DNA of 64,000 bases, from assembly GCA_022113835.1 (NCBI GenBank), contig JAILWY010000027.1:1800501-1864500 (forward strand). The letters run 5' to 3'. The notes under the pieces were generated by a model that saw nothing but the letters and a program-made list of their open reading frames with translations, was not told the DNA's origin and searched no databases. This DNA comes from Atopsyche davidsoni (Eukaryota > Arthropoda > Insecta > Trichoptera > Hydrobiosidae). Shown here piece after piece: positions 25,961 to 36,553 of this stretch. Position numbers and translations under genes: made by a program. Position 1 is the stretch's first letter. Each line of letters begins with the position of its first letter.

Positions 25961-28900
25961 CTGCCTCTGGTGTCCGGTTGGACAGAGGTAATTAAAAGGC
26001 TGGAAGCAACTGCCTTAAGTGGTTAACAAAGCCGTTTTTAGAAAAAAAGTCAAAGATATTAATGTTCAAAATTCAGGTATAATTCAAATTCGAATTCATT
26101 TATCCAATATTTCAGAGCACATTATTTTTGTTTGTGCATTCGACGAAACATCATTATTAAAAAAATATATAAGTATTATATAAGTCAAACTATTAACTAA
26201 TAATTGAAACATCTGTTATAATATTTTACGAACAAAAATATGACATAGCCTCTGATTATTTATCAAAGATTTATGATATTGAAACGCATATATATATATA
26301 ATGATTTTTATCAGAATAGTAGAGATTGTACATTTACATGTTGAAGTTGGAATAACACAAACAAATAAAAAAATTCTATTGCGCAATACAATATAATTTT
26401 ATATATAATGCTTTGATTGACAATGGTTTATCATAAAGCTCCATGTAAGCTTTTATACTGTTCAAACACAAACAGTTTATATTTCCTTATGTAATAAGAA
26501 CTATTTTTCTACTACTGTCTGCAGATTTCTTGAGTCTGCAGTAGTGAAAGTAAAGCTTAGTTCGCAGACTTTGGCATTCGTTAACAGTATACTTAAGTTT
26601 TCTAGGCTGTTAAGTGGTTGCAATTTTCTTATAAATTAATTTATTAATTCTTAATTTTAATAAAAATTTGTCCGTTAATTCATATTCGTATTTTATTAAA
26701 AAAATTTCAAACGTGTAGTAATAAAATATTTGAAAAATATCGATGTTATCCAATATGAGTAAATAATTTTTCAAAACAACTATTAATATTTGACCGTGGC
26801 GTGAATTTGTTCTATCCAATAAAAAAAATATTAAAAATTTATTTTCTAGCCAAATATAGGTATGTATTCTAGTTTATTGTATATTCGTAGTTGTTGTTGA
26901 AATATGAAGAATTACAAACGAAACATGGATTTTTTTCATTTTGGTTCAAGCAAATGTTTTGTAAGCAAGAGCATCCGAGTCCTTACTGGGAATTGAAAAT
27001 AAGGACTCATCTGAACCTCGAAGGGTTGTTTTCGCCCCTCGCAAGCTGTAGCGGGTTGTAGTAATTAATGGAGGTGTTCTGGGGAAAAAAAGTGTTAAAA
27101 GCGTGGAAATACAAATATGCAAATAACCCATACAGATTACAATAAATTTGCTATAAAACACCACAACACTGAATTTCCATTACGAAAACAAACCTCCAGG
27201 TACGAAAAGCTTCGTAACTTTTTATTATTTATGACATTTGATGAAGCGATTGAATTTATGTGGCACATTACACCAGCGGATTTTTTTTATTAAAAATAAA
27301 AAAAATACAAAATACCCAACTCGTCCACTGTAACTGTTTGAAAATAAAAGTCACCTTAAAGATTTATAAAAATATTTAGTATGCATAATTGATTGATAAA
27401 ACCCAGTCTTAATTATTTTTTCTTGTACTGAGAGTTTGCACAGATTAATTGCACATATATTTTCATTAAATTATAGTTTTGTTGTTAATTGAAATATTAT
27501 TAAAGCTTTACAATATTCTAAAGCTTAACGTTTAATTTTCTAAACAAATTATGTTTTTATTTGGCAAGCACCTTGCATGAAAAAAATATATATTCTGAAA
27601 CGTACAAATTTTTCTATTCACACAATTGAACTGTCGTTTGCTCATTATAATAAAATAATAAAAACGATTTTATTAGATGTTTGTATCTATTGGATATTAA
27701 CGTTAGTGATTGATGTAGAACTGATATTTTTATCACAAAAATAATTTTTTAAAAATTTGAATTCGCGGAAATACCAGTAGAGTTTGTCGAATAATCTTTG
27801 ACCTTTTTCTCTTAATTACAATATTTTATAAATCTTCGTAAATTTTTGTTTACAAATCAAGGATGAGTTATTCCCAAATTTAATTAAGAATTCTGGTATA
27901 CATCCATTATAATATGACGTTTAATGAACCGTCTGTAAGGAAGCCGGGGAGGTAGAGAGAGTAGCAGAAATATTCGGCCGGCGTGGGTCTAATGAAATTT
28001 CCATCGATTATAAACAGGCGTGACTAGAATCGTTTTGAATAAAACAAGTTTGATTTAGTCTTTTCTAAACCCATATGTAATAAATTATCATTCATTTCAC
28101 ATTTTAATAATTGAATGACTTATTAGGAAGGCTGTGTATACCAACGCAGTTATACGAATATGTTTTTTTTTAATAAGAGATTGAAGCTTCATTATTGAGC
28201 TTTGTTATAATTTTCCACGGTAGAATATTTAAATAAGGTACCAATAATGTGCGGTTTAACATAAACAGAGTTGCTTTTACTTTGATAAACTGAATACGTA
28301 GTCTAAAAAACCTACCTTAGAAGACACGAAAACCGCAATGCAAGAATGCATTCTGACATTTTAGGAAGATACAAGCTTAAAGGAATTCTGTTGCAAAGTG
28401 TAAAAATAAAATATCACTACAAATTTGTTTAGTGTATGTAAAACGTGTATTAGATTAGTGAAGAATAGAGCCTGAAATAGAATCGATAGTAAAGACATTG
28501 AGGTTTTATGCATCATTGACGTTTTCAATCAAATTAAAGAAAAAAAATAAATATGGGTAACAGCCCACAAGTAACCTTCATTAAATATTGTATACACATA
28601 TATTAATAATTTAAAGTAAGTTTGAAAATGTATAAGCTTTGTATTTGATATTTAAATCTGACCTTTATAAGTAAAATTCAGCTAACACACGAAAAATTGC
28701 AGTACTCTAAATAACAGCTCTACAGACAAATATTTAATTGGTTTGCTTTCGTGTAATTTTTTCTGCTTGGATGTTCAAAGTTTTACGATTTTTTTATTGT
28801 GTAGTAAGTTGATTCTTGTTACACGAAATATAAAAAGCAACATAGTATTTTTATTTATAATAAATATCAGAGGCTTGATTTATGTGGCTCTTACCGGCTT

Positions 28901-31434
28901 TGGACTATCCAAAAATGTCCGCACGACCCAGAGCGCCGGTAATAGATAGATAAATCACACAAGTACATCAAATAAATATTACTGTAACAAGCTAAATGTT
29001 TATAATAATACACGCGGTGACCTTAACGTATATATAAAAGTATATTCAGCAAGATTTCATATTTTTACAAAAAAAAATCATGTATATAATAAGACAATAA
29101 TTTATTTTGAGTCTCTGTGCAGTCTTATACAGGTGAGCAGCAGAAGAAGATACACAACTAAAAATCTTGAAGATGGTCTCAACATCGGGACTGAAACAAA
29201 GGGAGAGATAAAACCCCCAATATTTCACATACAGTTAAAGCTGAAATGATCCTTTGACGTACATATTAATAATAACACGGATAGAGTGTCATTAAAGCGA
29301 CGCCAATGTGTTGCATAGTCATTGTGCATGAGTAGTGACGTATGACTTATTTGATACACGAGTGCTCGGAGTGGTACGCTCGATATGCTTTTGATTATCG
29401 TTTAATGCCATAATTTTTCTATATCTAGTTAAAACTGTTCAAAGTATTATTATGTATGTTCAAAGTATTATTGACTTTTTTTAGGTATCTTACTAAGGTT
29501 AAATATTTATGCAACCATACAGCCTAAATATTTTTATATAAAATACCGATATTGGTATTTACAATGCAATTACAGTTTATAATTGAATTCACTACTGATT
29601 TAAGGAACAAATTATTTTGGCTGATAAATAAAATAGGCGTTATGACGCTTTTGACTCACGAGCTTTTCTCTGCAGCTGGGAACGCAGAGAAGCTTTCTTC
29701 GACATTGAAACATCGCAAAATTCATATAAAAAATAATATTACACAATATACATATATTCTCAAAATAAAAAGAAGCCTTGAACCTCGCTATGACATTTCA
29801 TAAGCTACGACAGTTTCACTTTTGGCGTTACAAAGTCGTAAGTCACTAACAAATACTAAGCACGCTGCCAAAATTATTGTTATTCAGAGAGGAGTAATTT
29901 GGGTTTTAGTATGACAAGCCTCTGACTAAAAGCTCTGACCTTGAGTATCTTTGTTTGGCGTGCTTGAGTTATGGTGGTCCTGTTTCAGGAGTCGATGTAT
30001 CGGCTCTGCTGGATTCTACGTCTTGGTAAATTTATTATATTGTTTTTATATTATAATAAACGAGCAAAGGGATCCTGAAGGAAAGCTCAAATATGCTAAA
30101 CGATTGAAGACCCTAAAGATATTGAATTTATAAATATAATGTACCGTGTTCTGGTAGATTGTATAAAAATTTTACAAGTTGCTGTTTAATTTAAAATCTT
30201 CATTCAATAATGGATAAAAACTATTTTACGCTTTAAATAAACCCGATGATTCGCATAGATTTGAATTGTAAGTGTGAATTCATATAAATATATATTTATA
30301 TATATATATATATATTTAAATTTTATTATAATATAACTAAATATATACGATTACATACCAAATATGTGATTGCAGATGTTTTAACAAAATGCTCAAATTA
30401 ACAAAAAAAATTTTCATTTAAAAAATCAGGTGCCGGTGTAAAATACATGCTTTGAATATTTTTAATGACTAGGAATGTTTTTTTTTTCTTGTATCGACTC
30501 ATTGATATCAAATATTTTTTACTCTCATTTTAAACCATTTATATTAAATATACAGTATATAAATTTAATTGTAAATTTTAAGATATTCCTTTCTTTTAAT
30601 GTCTGATATATTTCTATGCTTTTCTTTACAAATTATTTGTTTAAGAAGAAGCCGCAACGTTGATGTTTTTATTTTTAAATCATTAAAATATCTGATCACT
30701 GGTTCATATGAGATTCGTGGCATTCAAAATAAATTAATTGATTGCAGTGCAAGGTAATTGATTGAAAAATTTTAACAACTGTTCAAGTACAAAATCGCTG
30801 AAGTAAGACCGACGGGGTTGTTTGATCACCAGACGTGAAAAGCTAACAGAAAAACTGAAGCCATTGAAAACCCATCATCATCATTTTCATTACAATACAA
30901 AATTTTTGCTATCAAAAAACAAATTAAAATCTATATATTGTTTGTTTATAAAATTTCTCTGAAAAAGTTGATATGAAATCTGCAGTTTCGGATTTTTTGT
31001 ATTCAAATAAAAAAATCTACGAAAATGCATAATTGAGTCAGAAAGTAATCTTAAAATAATGAACATTTTTTTTTCAAAATTTGAGCAATTTGTTAATCAA
31101 ACATTTTTCAAATCAGGTATTACCAAGTAAATATATACGAACATTTTATATCATAAAAACATATTTTCATAAATTTGAAGTGTTAAAAGTTTTTTAAAAC
31201 ATAAAGTTACTAAACACACTACCTTAAAACCATATTTCGCCAAATTTTAAAAATTCTTTAAGTATTATTTTGAGAGCATCTGGATTATTTTTCAGCCAAG
31301 TGTTGAGTTTTAATTTTGGTAAAAATAATTAAAGCTTCAATTTTGTGTAATACTATTTGTTCTTAATAAAAAATTCTTGGAGGGTTATGCGTGGTAATTA
31401 CTGATTTTGTCTTTCCACTTTAATTTGATCATAT
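25961..31434. other. AT-rich DNA, no gene recognised
   Basis: Random-looking short frames, TA tracts and a small hairpin at 29661-29696 (TTCTCTGC / GCAGAGAA). If the receptor gene continues on the minus strand this may be intronic, but no further exon was recognised. Confidence 0.6.
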
Positions 31435-31735
31435 GGGTGTGACCATGTAAATAGGTTCATTTAAATGTGTTTATGTTAATATGATAATTTCATTAAAATC
31501 ATGACAATGTGTTCATATGCGTAGAGAAATGCTAATGTGGTCATGTCAGTGTGATTTTGTTAATATAATCGTGTTGATATGGTCATGATAATGTGAGAGA
31601 GTCAATATTATCATCCCAATGAGGTCATATTGATGTGATAATGTTAATGTAATCCCGTTAATGTGATCGTGTTAATGTGATTATGTTAATGTGGTCATGC
31701 TAATGTCATTATATTAATATTACCATGTATATTTC
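31435..31735. repeat. Degenerate short tandem repeat (ATGTTAATGTGGTC-like)
   Basis: Many imperfect 11-15-base units built from GTTAATGTGATC, CATGTTAATGTGGTC and GTCATGCTAATG. It is an old minisatellite-like tract about 400 bp downstream of the receptor exon, probably in its intron. Confidence 0.8.
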
Positions 31736-31740
31736 TAGAA

Positions 31741-32117
31741 AACCATGTGAACGTATTCTGATTATAAAACTCATACGAAAAAAGTAAAAATCTAGTACAG
31801 TTTTGCTCAGCATCGATCAGCCGAACACTACGTGTTAATGTGTTTTTATTTAATTATAGGGTTTTGTTTTAATAGATACTATATAAAAATTTAATCGTGA
31901 AGGTTTTTAATATGTGGTGAGAAAATCAATATTTTCAGTAATGGTAATTCTAATTGAGTGAATTTATAAATGTACATGTAAGCTCTGTTAAACCGAGATT
32001 AATTATTCAATATATTGTTGAAGTATATTGTATTTATTTAAAAATTGAGGGTCCGCATCACTGCAATGCGAAGAATGCTGATGGTAAAAAAATTTATATG
32101 TAAAAAAATGTACTCAC
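31741..32117. other. Start of the intron after the receptor exon
   Basis: AT-rich sequence directly after the GTGAGT donor of the receptor exon (read on the minus strand). No coding exon for TM3 (expected Trp, Cys and a LQG-like motif) is visible here. Confidence 0.5.
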
Positions 32118-32781
32118 GAACGAAGATGTTGGACATGAGAGTGGCGGGTAGGCAGAAGACGATGACGAGGATGTCGGCCACCGCCAGGTTGACGATGAAG
32201 AAGTTGGTGACAGTCCTCATCCTCGGAGACCGGAACACCACCGCAATCACAAAACAATTCCCGATCAGGCCGACCACGAAGACTATGAGATAGGCCACGC
32301 AGTAGAGTGCTGTCATCACGGAACTGTGCCTGTAGTAAAAGTCCGGGCTCATCCCTCCGCCGGAGACGTTCAGGCTCGCGTTGAACATCACCGAAGGTCT
32401 GGTCACGGCGAACTCCGAGATGGTGTTTCTGGAGGTGCTCAGCAGGCTCATGCTGCTCTGCACCGAGGGCAGCTTCACCTCGGGGCTGAAGTTGCTGCTC
32501 ACCATGTCGACGATGGAGTTGGACAGGATATCCACGAACTTGTTCGACGTCTCCCTGTATATCTGGGTGGCAACGCTGGTGTTGAAGTGGGCGCGGAAGT
32601 GGTGCCGCGTTTTGATGGATATTTCAGTGGTCGAAGGCGATTGCAAATACGGTGTTGCCCTTCGCCGGGATTCGAACTCTATATCCTCATTGTCAGGCAA
32701 CCGCAGCGAGGCCATCTGCAGAGGTTCTTGAGATTCAAAGTCTATCAGACCGGGATAAAGCGGGTTTTCTATAGGAGCCAT
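32118..32781 (-). CDS. SIFaR: SIFamide-type neuropeptide GPCR, first coding exon (N-terminus, TM1, TM2)
   Basis: Class A G-protein-coupled receptor at the plasma membrane; SIFamide receptors bind the insect neuropeptide SIFamide and relate to vertebrate NPFF receptors. The exon gives 221 residues from an ATG at 32781 to a GTGAGT donor with one base of the next codon. Residues 1-155 form a long extracellular N-terminus without a clear signal peptide. Glycosylation sites are N67, N134 and N138, with a poor one at N97. TM1 (~157-183) has the conserved Asn175. The loop [11 protein letters not shown] and TM2 (NLAVAD, Asp203, then [12 protein letters not shown]) are very like SIFaR. TM3-7 are missing from this exon; a 3' continuation on the minus strand was not recognised. 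The start Met is the first in frame, but an upstream coding exon is not excluded. Confidence 0.8.
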
Positions 32782-33124
32782 TTAAAAGTATTGATTTCTT
32801 TTTTTTTTTATGAAATATACATTATTTCATTTTTACAAAATCAAAACAATTCATCGTTTTTATAAGCACGATAATAATATAATTTAAAAATTGTTACTCA
32901 ATATTCACCACTTTTAATCTACATACAAAATTACCAATCAACACTCTCTAACACGTAAATTTTTTTTTTGAACGCAACACTAAACAAATATATTTTTAAT
33001 TACTGAATTGTTCAATTTTGATGATATTTTAAAGCACAAAAAAAAAACGGTTATTGCGACACATTCAAAAGTCCAAACAAAGTGTTCAAAAGTTGCTAAA
33101 CTTTACAAAACTACCGCACAATAT

Positions 33125-33450
33125 CTAAAATTCAAATAAAAAATTCAATTTGATATGCCCACCTAATGCGTTACACATGTCTACAGTGCGAATGTCTAAT
33201 AGTTTTGTAGTGTCTGTTGCGACTTGGCTGCGGTGTGAAGGGGCGTCCACTAGAGGCAGCGTCCCGACGCTGAGTGGAGGCTTCGACGGGAGGCTCTCTT
33301 GGCCGGCCAGGCTGGGCGCGTGCGCACTGCAACCCCTCGATGCAACTCCTTTGCATGCGAGCAACAACCACCCTCGCCGACACCTGATCGCTTCATTATT
33401 CATCCAGTCGCCGAAGGCCTCCCGCGCCGATCTACCCAGATACTAGGGGA
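33125..33450 (-). promoter_or_regulatory. GC-rich block upstream of the receptor exon, candidate promoter / 5' UTR exon
   Basis: About 300 bp of much higher GC and CpG content, 350-670 bp upstream of the receptor start codon and surrounded by AT-rich DNA. Both strands have short open frames, none resembling a known protein. On the minus strand the block ends in an AATTG-type AT-rich run. Its place suggests a promoter or non-coding first exon of the receptor. This is inference from position and composition only. Confidence 0.35.
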
Positions 33451-33513
33451 TGTAGGATATATCGATTATTTTTTTTCGGTTTCAAAAAAACGTGAAAATG
33501 ATTACAAAATTTA

Positions 33514-33675
33514 ATTAATGGAATATTTTGTAATACTCGATTTTATTATAATAAAATAAAACCAAATGGTTTTGGAGACTACGTTCAGATACTTGAAGAT
33601 GCCGTGTTCGGCGAAAGGGCTCTCGCTAATAGTGAAATTAACGTAGTCTCCAAAACCATTTGGTTTTATTTTATT
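33514..33675. mobile_element. Palindromic hairpin element with 13-bp target duplication, second family
   Basis: Arms of ~36 bp (AAAACCAAATGGTTTTGGAG and AACGTAGTCTCC with their complements) enclose TTGAAGATGCC GTGTTC GGCGAAAG. Identical 13-bp direct repeats ATTACAAAATTTA flank it at 33501-33513 and 33676-33688. Together with the GC-rich block it lies upstream of the receptor exon. Confidence 0.83.
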
Positions 33676-33874
33676 ATTACAAAATTTATTAGTTATTTCA
33701 TTTATTCAGCCAATAATATTTGTACATGAACTTGAATAAAAATAATACATAATCTGTTTTTGTACCAAATAAGTTTATGAAGATATTTGTATATTACATA
33801 TATGTGTCTGAAGTCATAATCATAATTGTTTACATATTAATAGCAAGTATTAGAATAAATGCTATGTTGCATAC

Positions 33875-34250
33875 CAGTGCTTCTCAAAGGGGTCCCTATA
33901 AAAAATTAAAATCGTTTTTGGGGTCCCCGAACAACGTCAGAGGGTCCGCGCAAGGTTTAATATAAAATAAAAAAATTGTGACACATTTTTATTAATATGG
34001 AAGTTAAAATAAATTGCAATGAATACATTATAAGCGATTTTTACGTTCTAAGTGAAATATAAGTAAATATAGACAGGTGCATAAAATACAAGTAATAACA
34101 AGCATCGCGGTGAGTCAGGTAGGTTAATAGAGTCGATACTTGCACCAACTAGTCTATAATATGAATTTATGTAGTTTTTCACCCAGGGTCTGTAAGCAAG
34201 TTTTGACTATGAAAAGGGGTCCGTGGGCCAAAAGAGTTTGCGAGCCACTG
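33875..34250. mobile_element. hAT-type non-autonomous element (MITE), copy A
   Basis: 376 bp with ends CAGTGCTTCTCAAA... and ...GAGCCACTG, the CAGTG-type terminal inverted repeats of hAT transposons. The imperfect 8-bp flanks TTGCATAC / GTGTATAC (6 of 8 match) fit an old target duplication. It has no transposase. It is closely similar to the copy at 58940-59382. Confidence 0.85.
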
Positions 34251-34777
34251 GTGTATACTGTATAAACGAATAAGAAGTAAAAAGGCAGCTATCAAAATGT
34301 GTGTTTTTAGCTAAAAGAAAATTGAGATTTTAAAAATCAAGACGCAAATATACCATTGGGAATAACAACCTCTAATAACTACAATACATTTATTTTTATG
34401 GATTTTGTATATTAAGTACTGTTGTATATTCTCTGAAAATCAACATAAGGGTTTGCCACTACCTTCAGTTGGCGGCGAAGCAACTCTCGCACTTGTAAAG
34501 GTTAGTTGGCATTACAATAGAAAGTGGTTTAGGGGTAAATATTCAGGACCGCGCGGTGGTACACTCGCCCCTGTAATTTCTTTATGAACACGGAGTGGTT
34601 TTAAAAATTCACAGATGTGTTAGGCGAGTGCTCCAACACCAGACAGATGGCTCCTTCGGTACGCATGTTAATCGATACAAGATAAATGCAGTCTCAAGAC
34701 GGTCAATAGTGAAAATAAAATTTATTTTATAGATTCAGATAAGAAACGATGTGAAAAATTCTAAAAAAAAAATTGCA
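34251..34777. other. AT-rich DNA, no gene recognised
   Basis: Between the hAT MITE and the tRNA-like sequence. Short frames only. The stretch 34530-34680 is slightly GC-richer with no recognisable content. Confidence 0.5.
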
Positions 34778-34856
34778 ACGCCGCTGGATTAAAACTCATT
34801 CCTACCGCCGGAGCTCTTTAACCAATTGAACTGAAGCTGAGCAAAATCTTAAGTCA
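34778..34856 (-). repeat. tRNA-like SINE head candidate
   Basis: On the minus strand, GTTCAATTGGTTAAAGAGCT closely resembles a tRNA D-arm with A-box, followed by CCGGCGGTAGG and GAGTTTTAATCCAGCGG, a T-arm-like stretch. The acceptor ends do not pair convincingly. It is best read as a tRNA-derived retroposon or a pseudo-tRNA. Confidence 0.35.
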
Positions 34857-35193
34857 CTACCCAGCATCTAATAAATTGATTTCAGGCTTTCAGTTCTGTA
34901 CTTTTTAATTCGAAAAATGATTCAAGGATGGAAAAAATATTTGAACCCAAGCAACTATTTTTGGATAGTAAATATATTTAATTTGATTAATCTCAATTTT
35001 TTATTTTAACAATATAATTTATTTTCACAAGTAAATCGTTAACTGAATCAGATATAACGATTAACACAGCCCCTCATTAATAAGATGGCCACAGTGACGA
35101 AAACGACTGAATGTAATGAAAGTACTCAAGAATTTATATTTTGTCATCCAATGATGGTTTTTGTTTTAACAATGGTGAAAAATATATATATAC

Positions 35194-35626
35194 TGGACGC
35201 GCCGATCCGCAGCATGCGTGGATCCCGCTGAGTTGTAAATTCAGCCCACACATGTACGATCTTCGGCTCGTTACTCGACCGGGATTAATGGTCGTTATCC
35301 TTTACTTTAAGGTTATGATGCACGTCTCGTTCTTCAATAAAATTCGGATTTTATGATTTCCGTTTTTATTACAATATAAATATCACTTAACAATAAGAGA
35401 ATAGGGAAGAACTGAGAATATAGAGAAATAGAGAGAAAAAGAGAGCGAGCTGCAGGCCAGCCCGCTCTTTTATACGCCACTGCCCCCCCCTCTCTAGGCC
35501 ATAAATTCGCCGTCATATGACTCATATGTCACATGGCTCGCAAAACAGTTCCCTGAGCTATCACCACTTTGATAGCTCATACTACCAACCAAACATAGAT
35601 GGTGGTACCATTCTTAAAATCGTACA
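35194..35626 (-). repeat. 3' LTR of the BEL/Pao element
   Basis: Partner of the LTR at 39294-39726. The same 63-codon minus-strand open frame occurs in both, which shows how little they have diverged. The target-site copy TATAC lies directly to its left. Confidence 0.93.
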
Positions 35627-35628
35627 TA

Positions 35629-35640
35629 CTTCCCCCCAAG
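35629..35640 (-). promoter_or_regulatory. Polypurine tract of the BEL/Pao element
   Basis: On the minus strand, CTTGGGGGGAAG lies two bases from the 3' LTR. This is the expected place for the plus-strand primer of reverse transcription. Confidence 0.8.
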
Positions 35641-35700
35641 AAATCACTATCTCATAGTTTTTTCTTCCTTAATCGACATTACATCCGCGTTATTTCATAA

Positions 35701-36258
35701 ATCATAAAGCTTAACCTAACATGGAAAATAAATTACAAAGTCAAAAAACGATAATCACTAAAACCGCGGTCCTTTTTCCACTTAGGAGCCCATTCCGTGG
35801 TCTCCAATCCATCCTGAATTTCACTGAGTGCATCAGCACCTGATTTATAAACACTTGTCATCTTTGATGACGTTCACTGTTTGTTTCACTTTAAAGTTAT
35901 TTCGTAATCATAAAGCTTAACCTAACATGAAATAAATTACAAAAGTAAAATAAATCTAAAACTGTGGTCCCCTTTCCACTTATGAGTCTCCAATCCCTCT
36001 TGGATTGCACTGAGTGCATCAGCACTGATTTATAAACACTTGTCATCTTTGATGACGTTCACTGTTTGTTTCACTTTAAAGTTATTTCGTTACGTTATTT
36101 CGTAATCATAAAGCTTAACCTAACATGAAATAAATTACAAAGTAAAATAAATCTAAAACTGTGGTCCCTTTTCCACTTATGAGTCTCCAATCCCTCTTGG
36201 ATTGCACTGAGTGCATCAGCACTGATTTATAAACACTTGTCATTTTTGATGACGTTCA
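35701..36258. repeat. Three ~200-bp tandem copies in the retrotransposon 3' region
   Basis: Copies start at 35701, 35907 and 36105 with ATCATAAAGCTTAACCTAAC. Each carries TGTGGTCCC or a close variant, then GAGTGCATCAGCAC and CTTTGATGACGTTCAC. They lie in the non-coding part between the integrase remnant and the 3' LTR. Copies 2 and 3 are closest to each other. Confidence 0.9.
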
Positions 36259-36553
36259 CTTTAGAGTTTTCTTCCACTGACTTGTTTTCTACGTCGTCCA
36301 TTGGCAACAAAACAACTCTGTGGACTCGTGTAGTACTCCCCTTGGCTGTGCGAATATCAACTACTCGCACACAGCCGTCTGCTCTTGGATGTAGGCTCGT
36401 GACACGCCCCATCGGCCAGTGTAGTGGCTGAACGTTGTCTTCCTTCAGGATGACCAAGTCCCCTTGCTGGATCTCTCGTCTCCCCTTGTTGGTCCATTTG
36501 GACCGCTCCTGTAGTTGTCCCAAATACTCCGTTTCCATCGATTCCAAAAACAA
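36227..36553 (-). pseudogene. Integrase C-terminal remnant of the BEL/Pao element, frameshifted
   Basis: Overlaps the end of the chimeric ORF in another frame. It encodes EYLGQLQERSKW, GDLVILKEDN and GRVTSLHPRADGCVRVVDI, the small barrel-like C-terminal domain usual at the end of BEL/Pao integrase (DUF5641-like). The family-like text moves from one frame to the other around 36530-36550, so a small indel separates them. The ATG here is probably not a real start. Confidence 0.8.

Noticed and set aside
32326..32865. 179-codon plus-strand frame opposite the receptor exon
   Set aside because: It lies antisense to a clear GPCR exon and shows no family of its own.
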